The notes under the pieces are model-generated. The model searched no databases. It saw nothing but the letters and a program-made list of their open reading frames with translations, and was not told where the DNA came from. A stretch of 18,818 bases of DNA, taken from assembly GCA_020058145.1 (NCBI GenBank), contig JAGVEP010000170.1, positions 1 through 18,818 on the forward strand, read 5' to 3'. The position numbers were made by a program, and so were the translations under genes. Below are positions 1 to 7,210 of this stretch, piece by piece. The first letter of the stretch is position 1; each line of letters starts with the position of its first letter. The stretch comes from Phycisphaerae bacterium. GTDB taxonomy: Bacteria; Planctomycetota; Phycisphaerae; UBA1845; Fen-1342.

Positions 1-426
1 CCGAACCTGCTGCGACCCCGACCTGAACCCAAACCCAGGAGCGCGACAGCGTGTCAATAAAATCGAGAAAACCGACCTTGCGAAACCAGAGAACATCTCC
101 GGGGCCAAGTCCGAGGCCTTGCTCTGTGTCCTCGGTGCCTCTGTGGCCGCCGGCCGACTACCGGACTCGCACACCCCCGCCCCTGGCGGTTCTGCGGCGG
201 TTGTCGCTCGCGCAAGTGGCGCCGGCACCCCCCGCGGGGAGAAAAACGCCCAAGAAAACGGTCGGCGCAACGGGGACGCGCTACAATCACCAGAACGCGG
301 CCAGCCAGCGGAAACGGGCGCGTTCATCTGGACAGTTCGGGCAAAAGGCGCGCTACGGCAGCGCGGGTCGTTGCACGCCACGCACGCGTCGAATCGGAAG
401 CGCTACCGCGCTTCAGGCTTTCAATC
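1..426. other. Left-end stretch without an assignable gene
   Basis: Several frames are open here, but they translate to Pro/Arg/Ala-rich text typical of chance ORFs in GC-rich DNA. I recognise no domain on either strand. A frame open from base 1 to a TAA at 58-60 could be the last codons of an upstream gene, which cannot be tested from 19 residues. TACAAT at 282-287 resembles a -10 box for the gene starting at 427, but no -35 hexamer lies at the usual distance. Confidence 0.5.
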
Positions 427-1905
427 ATGGGACGGTCAATCTACCACCGGTTGCCGCCTCCGCTCCAATGGGGCGTGAAGCGCGCGCTGGCGCTCATCCC
501 GCCGGCCTGGCGGCAGCGCCGCCTGACGCGGCAAGTGCGGACGTTTCTGCTGGCGAGCGAGTTCTGGCCCCGCGAGACGTGGCGCGCGTACCGCGATAAG
601 AAGGTGCGCGAGCTGGTGGCCTACGCGTACGAGCGCGTGCCGTACTACCGCGAAGTGTGGAAGGCCGCCGGAATCTCGCCGGTCGACGTGGACGGCGTCG
701 CCGCCCTCCGGCGGTTGCCCTTCATCGACAACCGCATCCTCACCGCGCACGCGTTGGACCTCCAGGCGCGGGGTGTGTCGCCGCGGCACAAAATTGCCAC
801 CCAGACCGGGGGCACCATGGGCCGCCCCACACGCCTCCTGCTGCATCGCCGCGTCTCGCAAGATGCCGAACTCGCTTTCATCCAAGACCTGTGGCGCCGG
901 GTCGGGTATCGAGCCGGTGCGCGGCGGATCATCATCCGCGTCGGCGGTGATCCGGGCACAGGAACGTCGAAGCTCTATGCGTTCGATCCCTCCAACAACA
1001 CCTTCTTCTTTCGCAGTTATCGGCTCACGGATGACAAATTAGCGCTGCTCATAGACTTGATCCGCTCGTTTCGGCCGGAGTACCTGCACACTTACCCATC
1101 CGTGGCGACGCTGCTGGCGCAGTACGTCGAACGGCACGAGCCAGCGGGTCTGCCCCCACTTAAGGCGGTGCTCGCCAGCAGCGAGAACAGCTATCCCCAC
1201 CAGCGCGAGCTGATCACTCGTGTGTTGCGGACCCGCTTTTTTACCTGGTACGGTCACGCAGAACAGGCGATTCTGGCCGGCGAGTGCGAGCATTCCTCGG
1301 CCTACCACATTTACCCCGGCTACGGCGTGTGCGAGCTGGTGGACCCCGCGGGCCGGGTCGTCGAGCAACTGGGCCAGCCGGGGGAGTTGGTTGGCACCGG
1401 CTTCTACAACCCGGTGATGCCCATTGTTCGCTACCGAACGGGTGATTTCGGCACCGTGACGGCCGATGAATGCGCTGCGTGTGGGCGGAGCTACGCCCTC
1501 CTCGAGCATGTGGTCGGGCACCACACCCAGGAGTTGATTGTCCATCGGGAGGGCCACCTGAGCTCGGTCCTCGGCGTCCTGGCACGCGGGGCGTACTACC
1601 ACAATGTACGTCAGTTCCAGATTCACCAGAAGGTGCCCGGCGAACTCGTCTTCCGCATCGTGAAAGCGGAACGCTATGGACCCGAAGACGAGGCGCGATT
1701 CCAGGTGTTGATTCGCGAGCGCTTCGGTGCGAGCATGCAACTCTCGTTTGACTATGTGAACGAGATTCCCCCGACCGCGGGCGGCAAATGGAAGTACCTG
1801 ATCCAGGAAGTTGACGCTGGACGCACCTGGGCGCAGCCGGCCGACCAGCCGGCAGTGCGCGCCGAGCCCGAAGCCGGACCACTTCCTGCATGGCCGCGTC
1901 AATGA
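427..1905 (+). CDS. PaaK/CapK-type adenylate-forming ligase (phenylacetate-CoA ligase family)
   Basis: A 492-residue protein of the ANL superfamily. These enzymes activate a carboxylic acid as an acyl-adenylate and usually pass it to CoA. The ATP-binding loop reads QTGGTMGRPT (residues 126-135), the aromatic motif YGHAEQ is at 275-280, and YRTGD at 336-340 binds the ribose. A CAACGR segment just after it resembles the Cys pair seen in PaaK/CapK relatives. A C-terminal lid domain is present, so the protein appears full length (PaaK proteins are about 430-450). Members of this branch often sit in exopolysaccharide or capsule loci (CapK), but no such genes are seen here, so the substrate is unknown. 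The ATG at 427 has only a weak upstream CAGG. The gene converges on the large secreted-protein gene. Confidence 0.85.
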   Translation: MGRSIYHRLPPPLQWGVKRALALIPPAWRQRRLTRQVRTFLLASEFWPRETWRAYRDKKVRELVAYAYERVPYYREVWKAAGISPVDVDGVAALRRLPFIDNRILTAHALDLQARGVSPRHKIATQTGGTMGRPTRLLLHRRVSQDAELAFIQDLWRRVGYRAGARRIIIRVGGDPGTGTSKLYAFDPSNNTFFFRSYRLTDDKLALLIDLIRSFRPEYLHTYPSVATLLAQYVERHEPAGLPPLKAVLASSENSYPHQRELITRVLRTRFFTWYGHAEQAILAGECEHSSAYHIYPGYGVCELVDPAGRVVEQLGQPGELVGTGFYNPVMPIVRYRTGDFGTVTADECAACGRSYALLEHVVGHHTQELIVHREGHLSSVLGVLARGAYYHNVRQFQIHQKVPGELVFRIVKAERYGPEDEARFQVLIRERFGASMQLSFDYVNEIPPTAGGKWKYLIQEVDAGRTWAQPADQPAVRAEPEAGPLPAWPRQ

Positions 1906-2281
1906 GTGGCGGCAACGTCGCGGTCGAGAAGTCAAACCGGCAGGCCGGCTCGGACCGCTCCGGCATCCCCGCCGACTAGACGTGGTCCGCCGCCCCGGAC
2001 AACTTCTACGCGCGTCCATCCTCTATAGCGCGTCCGTCCGCGAATGGCGACGGAAAACGCGCAACGGAAAACGGGACAGGTCCGATTCTCTGGCTCGTGG
2101 CTTGGCGTCCTCGATGCGCCCCCGCGGCCGACCGAGCGCCGTAAACGAACCCGTCCCGTTTTCTCCGTCCCAGCCAAACCTGTTCGATCACCGGGCATAA
2201 CGGCACGGGTGTGGAGACACGACGTAGCCGCTTTGGGCGGGGTCTCTATGCCGCAAACGTCAGGTGTCTTCACGCCCCAGG
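1906..2281. other. Convergent intergenic gap containing an inverted-repeat element
   Basis: This 376-bp gap lies between two convergent stop codons. No ORF in it resembles a known protein. Its main content is the inverted repeat at 2067-2163 and a 9-bp direct repeat (CGGAAAACG at 2051-2059 and 2065-2073). Termination of both flanking genes probably occurs here. Confidence 0.6.
2067..2163. repeat. 11-bp perfect inverted repeat, candidate small repeat element or bidirectional terminator
   Basis: GAAAACGGGAC at 2067-2077 is exactly complementary to GTCCCGTTTTC at 2153-2163, with about 75 nt between the arms. The left arm runs into GGACAGGTCC (2074-2083), itself a palindrome with a 2-nt centre. 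A smaller hairpin (GGCG/CGCC, 2104-2120) lies inside. The right arm ends in TTTTC, which could help stop rightward transcription from the gene ending at 1905. The layout of terminal repeats around a structured core resembles a REP/MITE-type element, but copy number cannot be judged from one window. Confidence 0.5.
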
Positions 2282-4798
2282 CTACGGGGAACCGCCCCCA
2301 CTCAGTAATGCCACGAACGAATTGATGTCGTCGAAGTCGACGAAGCCGTCGCCGTTGCAGTCGCCGTTGAGGATGTTGCAGGCGGGGTACGCCGCGTGGT
2401 AGCCGGCCGGGTCGGACAGAGCCAGCACCAACGGGTTGATGTCGTCAAAATCCACTACCCCGTCGCAGTTCAGGTCACCCGGTGTCGGCGCGCCGGAGAC
2501 AGCACGCCACACGAGGGCTTCGTACCGGTTGGTGGCCGAGTTGAAACCATAGCCGACGGCGATGATCTCGCCGCTCGGGCTCACTTCAACATCTTGCGCT
2601 TCCGAGAAGGTAAAGCCCGGTGGAACAAAGGCGTCCAGGTTGAAGTACAAGTCGGCTGAGCCGGTCCAAAGAGCCGCGCCGCTCGGCGAAGAACCGACTT
2701 GTACCCCGCCGTGCGTCGCGTACACGTAGCTGTTGGTGGTCCAGCCCGGCTGATGGAGCTCCACGACCTCCGCGGTTCCACCGGCCCACAGCGCGGCGCG
2801 GCTATCCACTTGACCGACGGCCTGGCCGTCGCCAGCCCCCGCAATCCATGACTGCGTGTAGCCCGTCGGGTGAACTTCGACCATGCTCGCGGCCGTTCCG
2901 CCCCACATCACGGCGTGCGCGATCGTGTAACTTCCCTCCGGACGGAGCGAACCGTACTGCCGCTGGCCGTCGATCGCGGCGACGGAAGCCTTGCCGACGG
3001 CCGGGCCGGGGTCCAGAAACGTCACGCTCTGCGGGGGGGTCCAGAGATAGGGGTAGCTGACATGAGAGCCATTGCCGTAGTCGTACACCGAGTTGCTGAC
3101 CATGCGCTGGCCGTCCGTCGCCGCCACGGAGTCGTATTCGGCGCCGCTCATGTGCACCTCGGTAAATGCCGGCGGATCGCCCGACCAGTAGCCGGCCGAC
3201 TGCCATGCGCACGTCCACCATTGCCCCCCACCCCAGCAGGGGTAAGTGTGCCAGAACCAGCCGGCGAGGAGCACGCCCTCGGCATCGTAGATAGCACCGC
3301 CGACCGAGCCGGGCGGCGTGATGTCGGCGGGGACTTGCGTCGCGGCGTCCCAGAGGATCGGATGCGAGAGGTTCATCACCCGCCCGTCGGGAAGCGTAGT
3401 CGTCATGACCGCCGCGCCGCCGATGCGTCCGTTGGCGACGCCGTAGGCATAGGACGGACCATCGGCCCAGACGGGGTGGATGTTCGTGACGGTCCAGTTG
3501 CTGGGCACCGCCGGCGGCTGTTGAAGCGCGAGGTCCGCCGGCGAACTGGCGACCGAGCCACAGGCGTTGGTGACGACGACATCGTATGCACCCGCGTCGC
3601 TGGCGCCCGGCGTCGTGATCTTCAAGGATGTCGTCGTCGCACCACTGATCGTGCTGCCATGGCCGGTCGGGCCGTCAATAAGATCAGCGCCGTCCTTGCG
3701 CCATTGGTAGACGAACGGCGCCGCGCCATCGACCGCCACGGAAAAGGCGGCCAGTGAGCCGGCGTATGCGGTTTGCGCCGTTGGGCCGCTGATGCCCGGG
3801 CAGCGCGGCGTGAAGAGCTTCTCGACGGTGCTCGTACCGCCGGTGTCGTTGTCTCCGCCGATGGCATAGATGTTGTCGTCATTGCCGAGGACGGCCGCAA
3901 ACCACTTTCGCGGCGTAGTCAGGGCGGCGACAGACACCCATGTATTGGAGGCCAACTCGAGCTTGTAGACCGCCGCTGAAGTCGCACTCGCGTCGAGCGG
4001 ACCAGTCTCGCCGCCGATGACGTAAATGCGCCCGTCCGCGCCGCGCACGGCCCGCGCGCCGCTGAGCGCAATCGGTAGATCCGCGATCGCCGTGTCGGAC
4101 CAGGTGTTCGTGGCGACAACGTACTGCGCGACATTACTGAGCCGAGCATTGCCGGCTTGATCGATGCCGCCGAAGACGAGCAGGTGACCGTTGTTATCGT
4201 ACGCCGCGCACGCGTCGGCGGCGGGTGTGGGCATGGCCGCCAGGATCGTCCAGCTATTCGTCGTCGCGTCGTAGCGGTCGCTGTAACCGGAGTTCGGTCC
4301 GCCCGCGCCGGGGCCGCCGCCGAAGCCATAGAGCCGCTGCTGGACATCGCTCGCCCAGGCGAAGTAGCCGATGGCCGCCGTGGGCGTGGGCCGCGCCGCA
4401 ATGCTCGTCCCGAGTCCCTGGACCGGATCGTAGACCTTGTCTGGGCCGGGCTCGTTGTTTCCGGTGAGGAAGCCGCCGTAGACCACGATCCGTCCAAGTC
4501 CGTCCAGACCGGCTGCAGCGCTGATGATGGGCCCAGCACCGTCCAGCGGGGCGGTAGAACTCCAGGTGCCGGCGGCGAATTGATGGACGCAGCCGTCCTG
4601 GTCGCCGCCGTTTTGCCAGGGTGTTCCGCCGATGCCGTACAGCACACCGTTGACGTTGACGCCGGCGGCGTATTGCCGCGCCGCGCCACCGGTCGGCAAC
4701 GAACCGGCGGCCTGCCAAGTCTGACCCATAATAACAACCGCGCTGCTCCAGGCTGCGGCGCCGCAAAACAACGCACGGATCGAGAGTAGCTTGTTCAT
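2282..4798 (-). CDS. Secreted Kelch / Ig-like / dockerin-like repeat protein
   Basis: An 838-residue exported protein. The ATG at 4798 is chosen because GAAGGAG sits 5 nt upstream and the protein then opens with a signal peptide (MNKLLSIRALF, then an Ala-rich core); the frame is open 39 codons further, but that stretch is Arg-rich and unlike a signal. Residues about 30-330 contain Kelch-type blades (YGIGG, VFGGID, YVIGGE, YAIGGD), a beta-propeller. Residues about 333-425 form an Ig-like domain (FVYQWRKDGADL, then SDAGAYDVVVTN). Residues about 435-770 repeat W-G-G-T-A and D-G-Q-x-V-G units like HAF-type propellers. Residues 774-838 hold two calcium-loop repeats, DLNCDGVVDFDDI and DCNGDGFVDFDDI, typical of dockerin-like C-termini in planctomycetes. 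The likely role is extracellular binding; no catalytic motif is seen. Confidence 0.85.
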   Translation of the reverse strand: MNKLLSIRALFCGAAAWSSAVVIMGQTWQAAGSLPTGGAARQYAAGVNVNGVLYGIGGTPWQNGGDQDGCVHQFAAGTWSSTAPLDGAGPIISAAAGLDGLGRIVVYGGFLTGNNEPGPDKVYDPVQGLGTSIAARPTPTAAIGYFAWASDVQQRLYGFGGGPGAGGPNSGYSDRYDATTNSWTILAAMPTPAADACAAYDNNGHLLVFGGIDQAGNARLSNVAQYVVATNTWSDTAIADLPIALSGARAVRGADGRIYVIGGETGPLDASATSAAVYKLELASNTWVSVAALTTPRKWFAAVLGNDDNIYAIGGDNDTGGTSTVEKLFTPRCPGISGPTAQTAYAGSLAAFSVAVDGAAPFVYQWRKDGADLIDGPTGHGSTISGATTTSLKITTPGASDAGAYDVVVTNACGSVASSPADLALQQPPAVPSNWTVTNIHPVWADGPSYAYGVANGRIGGAAVMTTTLPDGRVMNLSHPILWDAATQVPADITPPGSVGGAIYDAEGVLLAGWFWHTYPCWGGGQWWTCAWQSAGYWSGDPPAFTEVHMSGAEYDSVAATDGQRMVSNSVYDYGNGSHVSYPYLWTPPQSVTFLDPGPAVGKASVAAIDGQRQYGSLRPEGSYTIAHAVMWGGTAASMVEVHPTGYTQSWIAGAGDGQAVGQVDSRAALWAGGTAEVVELHQPGWTTNSYVYATHGGVQVGSSPSGAALWTGSADLYFNLDAFVPPGFTFSEAQDVEVSPSGEIIAVGYGFNSATNRYEALVWRAVSGAPTPGDLNCDGVVDFDDINPLVLALSDPAGYHAAYPACNILNGDCNGDGFVDFDDINSFVALLSGGGSP

Positions 4799-4803
4799 CG
4801 ACA

Positions 4804-4810
4804 CTCCTTC
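4804..4810 (-). promoter_or_regulatory. Ribosome-binding site that sets the Kelch-protein start
   Basis: On the minus strand this reads GAAGGAG, 5 nt before the ATG at 4798. It decides the start in favour of the signal-peptide methionine over the more distal in-frame ATG at 4915. Confidence 0.8.
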
Positions 4811-4911
4811 ACTACCGATGGCCCGGCGTGAGCCCGCCGAAGATCGGCCAAGAGCGGCAGCGCTGCCGCGTTCGCCTCTGCAGCGACGATAGGCGCGAGT
4901 TTGATGGCCCG

Positions 4912-4942
4912 CCACAATTCCACGCGACGGTCTGAATTGTGG
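4912..4942. repeat. 9-bp perfect inverted repeat, possible operator or 5'-UTR stem
   Basis: CCACAATTC (4912-4920) and GAATTGTGG (4934-4942) are perfect complements separated by 13 nt. The repeat is AT-rich against a GC-rich background and lies about 115-145 nt upstream of the Kelch-protein start. It could be a dimeric repressor site or an RNA hairpin; nothing here shows which. Confidence 0.4.
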
Positions 4943-5103
4943 GGTGACATCCGGTTGCTTCTGGCGAATAGTCCGAGACCAAAGCTCTCACAATGTAGCT
5001 GACGCACCCATACTTTGCACAACCCGTGCCGGGATGCGGACAAACCGCAACGCTTTCTTTGACAGCAGGTTAAGAATCCTGATACGCCGACTTAGATGCA
5101 GAC

Positions 5104-5121
5104 CGTTCGAGCATTCGAACG
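5104..5121. repeat. Perfect 7-bp hairpin in the divergent gap
   Basis: CGTTCGA and TCGAACG flank a 4-nt loop (GCAT). No T-run follows on either strand, so it is not a classical terminator. Function unknown. Confidence 0.35.
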
Positions 5122-5353
5122 CTGAATTGGAACGTGTATTAATCCTCGAACTGGTCGCGCCCGGCGTCCGCCGTTGCTCACCGCCCGGGTCAAGAGGCCG
5201 CGATTGCGTGCGGATAACTGCCGCGCGTCCGCAGCTTCGACTGCCCGCGCCGAGGCGGGGTCATGAGTTGCTCGATTCGGGCAGTTCGGCGGTCCAACCA
5301 GTCGCCTGTGTGGCGTTACCGCTCTCGGAGAGAATTTATTGCCCAAGAATCGC

Positions 5354-5391
5354 TTGCGGGAATCAGAATCAGCGGTTATCTTCTATATTGA
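5354..5391 (+). promoter_or_regulatory. Candidate promoter for the prepilin-like gene
   Basis: TTGCGG (5354-5359) and TATCTT (5377-5382) are 17 nt apart, a sigma70-like arrangement. The second hexamer starts a 15-nt block (5377-5391) that is nearly identical to one just before the histidine kinase gene (9905-9919). It would leave a leader of about 160 nt before the ATG at 5550. Confidence 0.4.
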
Positions 5392-5549
5392 AGGAGTCGC
5401 GGTCGCTTGTAATTCGCGCCCGAGTGGCCGAGTTGCTTTGGCGCGCTAGTATACAGCGGCCAGCGTTCTGGACGACCCTGGCTGGGATTCGCGGTCCCCA
5501 GTCGGACTGCGGACGACATCTCAGCCGACGACAGCCGTGGCGAGCAGCC

Positions 5550-6482
5550 ATGAGCAGACAGAAACATGCAGACCGTCAGCGGTTCCGGGGCCGGGCGTTT
5601 TCATTGCCAGAGTTGCTGGTGGTTATCGGCATTCTGTCGCTGCTGGTCGCGATCCTGCTACCCGCTTTGCAGTTGGCCCAGCGACAGGCGCGCTCCACTC
5701 GTTGCGCCGCCCAGCAGCATGACATCGGGCTCGCCATGGAGGCCATGCTTAACGAATACCACTATTACCCGCTCTGGGACGACGCCGGGGCGCCCGAACG
5801 TTACATCTGGAGCGACGTGCTCGTCCAGCGCCGTCAGCTCGGCAATGCGCGCGTGACTCTGTGTCCCGACGACCCCAGACCGGGGCCGCTAAACGTCTCC
5901 CATGCGTCGGAATCAATGCCGAGGATTTACGATCTTGCGGACAGGCCACGCCAACTCGGCCTCGATTGCAGCTACGGCATCAGCGTGCCGCTGTCTGCGG
6001 GTGCGTGGCATTCACACGGGCTGAGCGCCTACCCCGAGGATCCACGCCCGCGGCGTTTGGAGAACTACGACCGCTATCCCTCCCAGCGTCTTCTGGCCGC
6101 GGACGGCAACTGGAGTACGATCTACAACCTGAGCGGCGAGTATCTGCGCGGTCACGGCTGGAATTACGTGTATCCCTGGGACAACGGTGTCGCGTGGCGT
6201 CATCCGGGTTTCACCGCGAACATCCTGTACCAGGACAACCACGTTGAGCGGCTGCAGTACAAGCTCCAGAGCGATCCGCCCGTGAACACGGCGCTCACGT
6301 TCGTGTGGTATCTCGGTGAGCCCCTCCACGTTGGCCCTCCCGATGCGTTTCATGGCAACTGGTATCCCCACGTGCCGCCGGTCGATCTGGCCACCGGAGC
6401 CGGCGCTGGCGTTTACCCGCGCGAACTGGCTCCCGGCTACTACACCTATCACAACCTCTGGACGGTCCTGCTCGATCGGTAG
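5550..6482 (+). CDS. Prepilin-type N-terminal methylation domain protein (pseudopilin-like, H-X9-DG family variant)
   Basis: A 310-residue protein with a class III (type IV pilin-like) signal. A short basic leader ends in GRA, then FSLPELLVV (cleavage expected between residues 16 and 17, Glu at +5), then a hydrophobic helix to about residue 40. The body matches the large planctomycete family of prepilin-processing-associated secreted proteins. Near the C-terminus, HPGFTANILYQDNHVERL corresponds to that family's H-X9-DG motif, but with ten spacer residues and DN instead of DG. Residue -1 is Ala rather than the usual Gly. The ATG at 5550 is the first Met giving a sensible leader; no strong ribosome-binding site is seen. 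No pilus assembly genes adjoin, so its partner is unknown. Confidence 0.8.
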   Translation: MSRQKHADRQRFRGRAFSLPELLVVIGILSLLVAILLPALQLAQRQARSTRCAAQQHDIGLAMEAMLNEYHYYPLWDDAGAPERYIWSDVLVQRRQLGNARVTLCPDDPRPGPLNVSHASESMPRIYDLADRPRQLGLDCSYGISVPLSAGAWHSHGLSAYPEDPRPRRLENYDRYPSQRLLAADGNWSTIYNLSGEYLRGHGWNYVYPWDNGVAWRHPGFTANILYQDNHVERLQYKLQSDPPVNTALTFVWYLGEPLHVGPPDAFHGNWYPHVPPVDLATGAGAGVYPRELAPGYYTYHNLWTVLLDR

Positions 6483-6659
6483 CGGTCTCGGCCCACCTAG
6501 CCGACCCGTGCCGCCGTGTTTTCCCTCTCCACTATGGCGCACCTGCGAGTTGCCGACCCTGCGCGCGGACCGGCGCGACCAGCGCCTCAATCGCACACGC
6601 CGATATCTCCGCCACGATCTCGGACCACCCGCGACGGCGGACGAACCCGGACGACGTGG

Positions 6660-6688
6660 TTGCCAACCAACGGCGGAGGGAATATACT
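6660..6688 (+). promoter_or_regulatory. Sigma70-type promoter of rpsO
   Basis: TTGCCA at 6660-6665 and TATACT at 6683-6688 are separated by exactly 17 nt. The start of transcription would fall near 6695, giving an rpsO leader of about 80 nt with a GC hairpin in it. Confidence 0.7.
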
Positions 6689-6720
6689 CCCCGTTCGTGA
6701 ATCGGCAGGCGGCATTGGCC

Positions 6721-6737
6721 CCCCGCGGCCCGCGGGG
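6721..6737 (+). promoter_or_regulatory. GC hairpin in the rpsO leader
   Basis: CCCCGC (6721-6726) and GCGGGG (6732-6737) enclose the loop GGCCC, 38 nt before the rpsO start. Ribosomal protein S15 commonly represses its own mRNA by binding leader structure; whether this stem is such a site is inference. The 14-nt core recurs right after the rpsO stop codon. Confidence 0.4.
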
Positions 6738-6775
6738 CTTGCTGGTGCCGACCCAAGTTATAGAAAGGACGGGCC

Positions 6776-7045
6776 ATGGCTTTGGCCGGCGAGAAGAAGA
6801 CTGCGATCGTAACGGAGCACCGGCGACACGAGCAGGACAGCGGGTCGGCCGAAGTGCAGATTGCACTGCTCACGGAGCGGATCACGCACCTGACGGAGCA
6901 CCTGAAGTCGCATTCCAAGGACCATTCGTCCCGGCGCGGACTTCTCAAGATGGTCGGGAAGCGTTCCGCGCTGCTCAAGTTCCTCGCCCGTCAGAACCGC
7001 GCGCGCTATCTCACGACGATCCAGAAGTTGGGGTTGCGCAAGTAG
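6776..7045 (+). CDS. rpsO: 30S ribosomal protein S15
   Basis: An 89-residue protein, the standard length for bacterial S15, which binds the central domain of 16S rRNA during small-subunit assembly. The conserved core is intact: SGSAEVQIALLTERITHLTEHL, split here as the SAEVQIA and LLTERI blocks, then HSKDHSSRRGLLKMVGKR and LLKFLARQNRARY near the end. The ATG has AAGGA 6 nt upstream (6765-6769). It is followed by pnp in the same direction after 165 bp, the widely conserved rpsO-pnp order, and is driven by the promoter at 6660-6688. Confidence 0.97.
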   Translation: MALAGEKKTAIVTEHRRHEQDSGSAEVQIALLTERITHLTEHLKSHSKDHSSRRGLLKMVGKRSALLKFLARQNRARYLTTIQKLGLRK

Positions 7046-7058
7046 CCGCGGCCCGCGG
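7046..7058 (+). repeat. Second copy of the GC hairpin core, just after the rpsO stop codon
   Basis: CCGC (7046-7049) and GCGG (7055-7058) enclose the same GGCCC loop as the leader hairpin. CCGCGGCCCGCGGG at 7046-7059 is identical to 6723-6736. No T-run follows, so it is a better candidate for an RNA-processing or protein-binding element in the rpsO-pnp transcript than for a terminator. Confidence 0.35.
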
Positions 7059-7210
7059 GTTCGGGACGGAACAGGCTGTTTGCAGAAGCTACGGATTGAA
7101 GCCGCAGTGTTTGGTACGCCGGTGCGGCGGGGACGGTATGCCGTTGGTCGTTTTTTTGGACGTTTGGTTGGAAAAGTCGGTAGTCGGCTAAGTCGAGTGA
7201 GTGGTCAACG

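Larger units (their letters stand above)
4799..5549. other. 751-bp divergent intergenic region
   Basis: This lies between the divergent starts of the Kelch protein and the prepilin-like gene. The plus frame continuous with the prepilin gene is open from 4944, but its translation is Arg/Cys-rich and matches nothing I know. The region is visibly less GC-rich than the genes beside it. It holds a 9-bp inverted repeat (4912-4942), a perfect 7-bp hairpin (5104-5121) and a promoter-like hexamer pair (5354-5382). It probably holds the control regions of both genes. Confidence 0.55.

Noticed and set aside
1039..2019. 326-codon minus frame opposite the PaaK-like gene
   Set aside because: Shadow of the real gene; no domain and no ribosome-binding site.
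2870..3757. 295-codon plus frame opposite the Kelch protein
   Set aside because: Shadow frame with Arg/Gly-rich composition; the minus strand carries clear domains.
5414..5512. tRNA-like segment: D-arm-like GCC/GGC, a CGCT/AGCG stem with a 7-nt loop, and GGGATTCGCGGTCCC resembling a T-arm
   Set aside because: Loop position 33 is G instead of U, and no partner for the acceptor strand GCCCGAG is present, so it is not a functional tRNA; chance or a very old relic.
4944..5549. Long in-frame extension upstream of the prepilin-like gene
   Set aside because: It would bury the prepilin leader in the middle of the protein, and its composition is unlike coding sequence; the start at 5550 gives a proper leader.
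7133..7157. T7 run with a short ACGG/CCGT stem in the rpsO-pnp spacer
   Set aside because: A stem of only 4 bp is too weak to call a terminator, and the two genes are normally co-transcribed.
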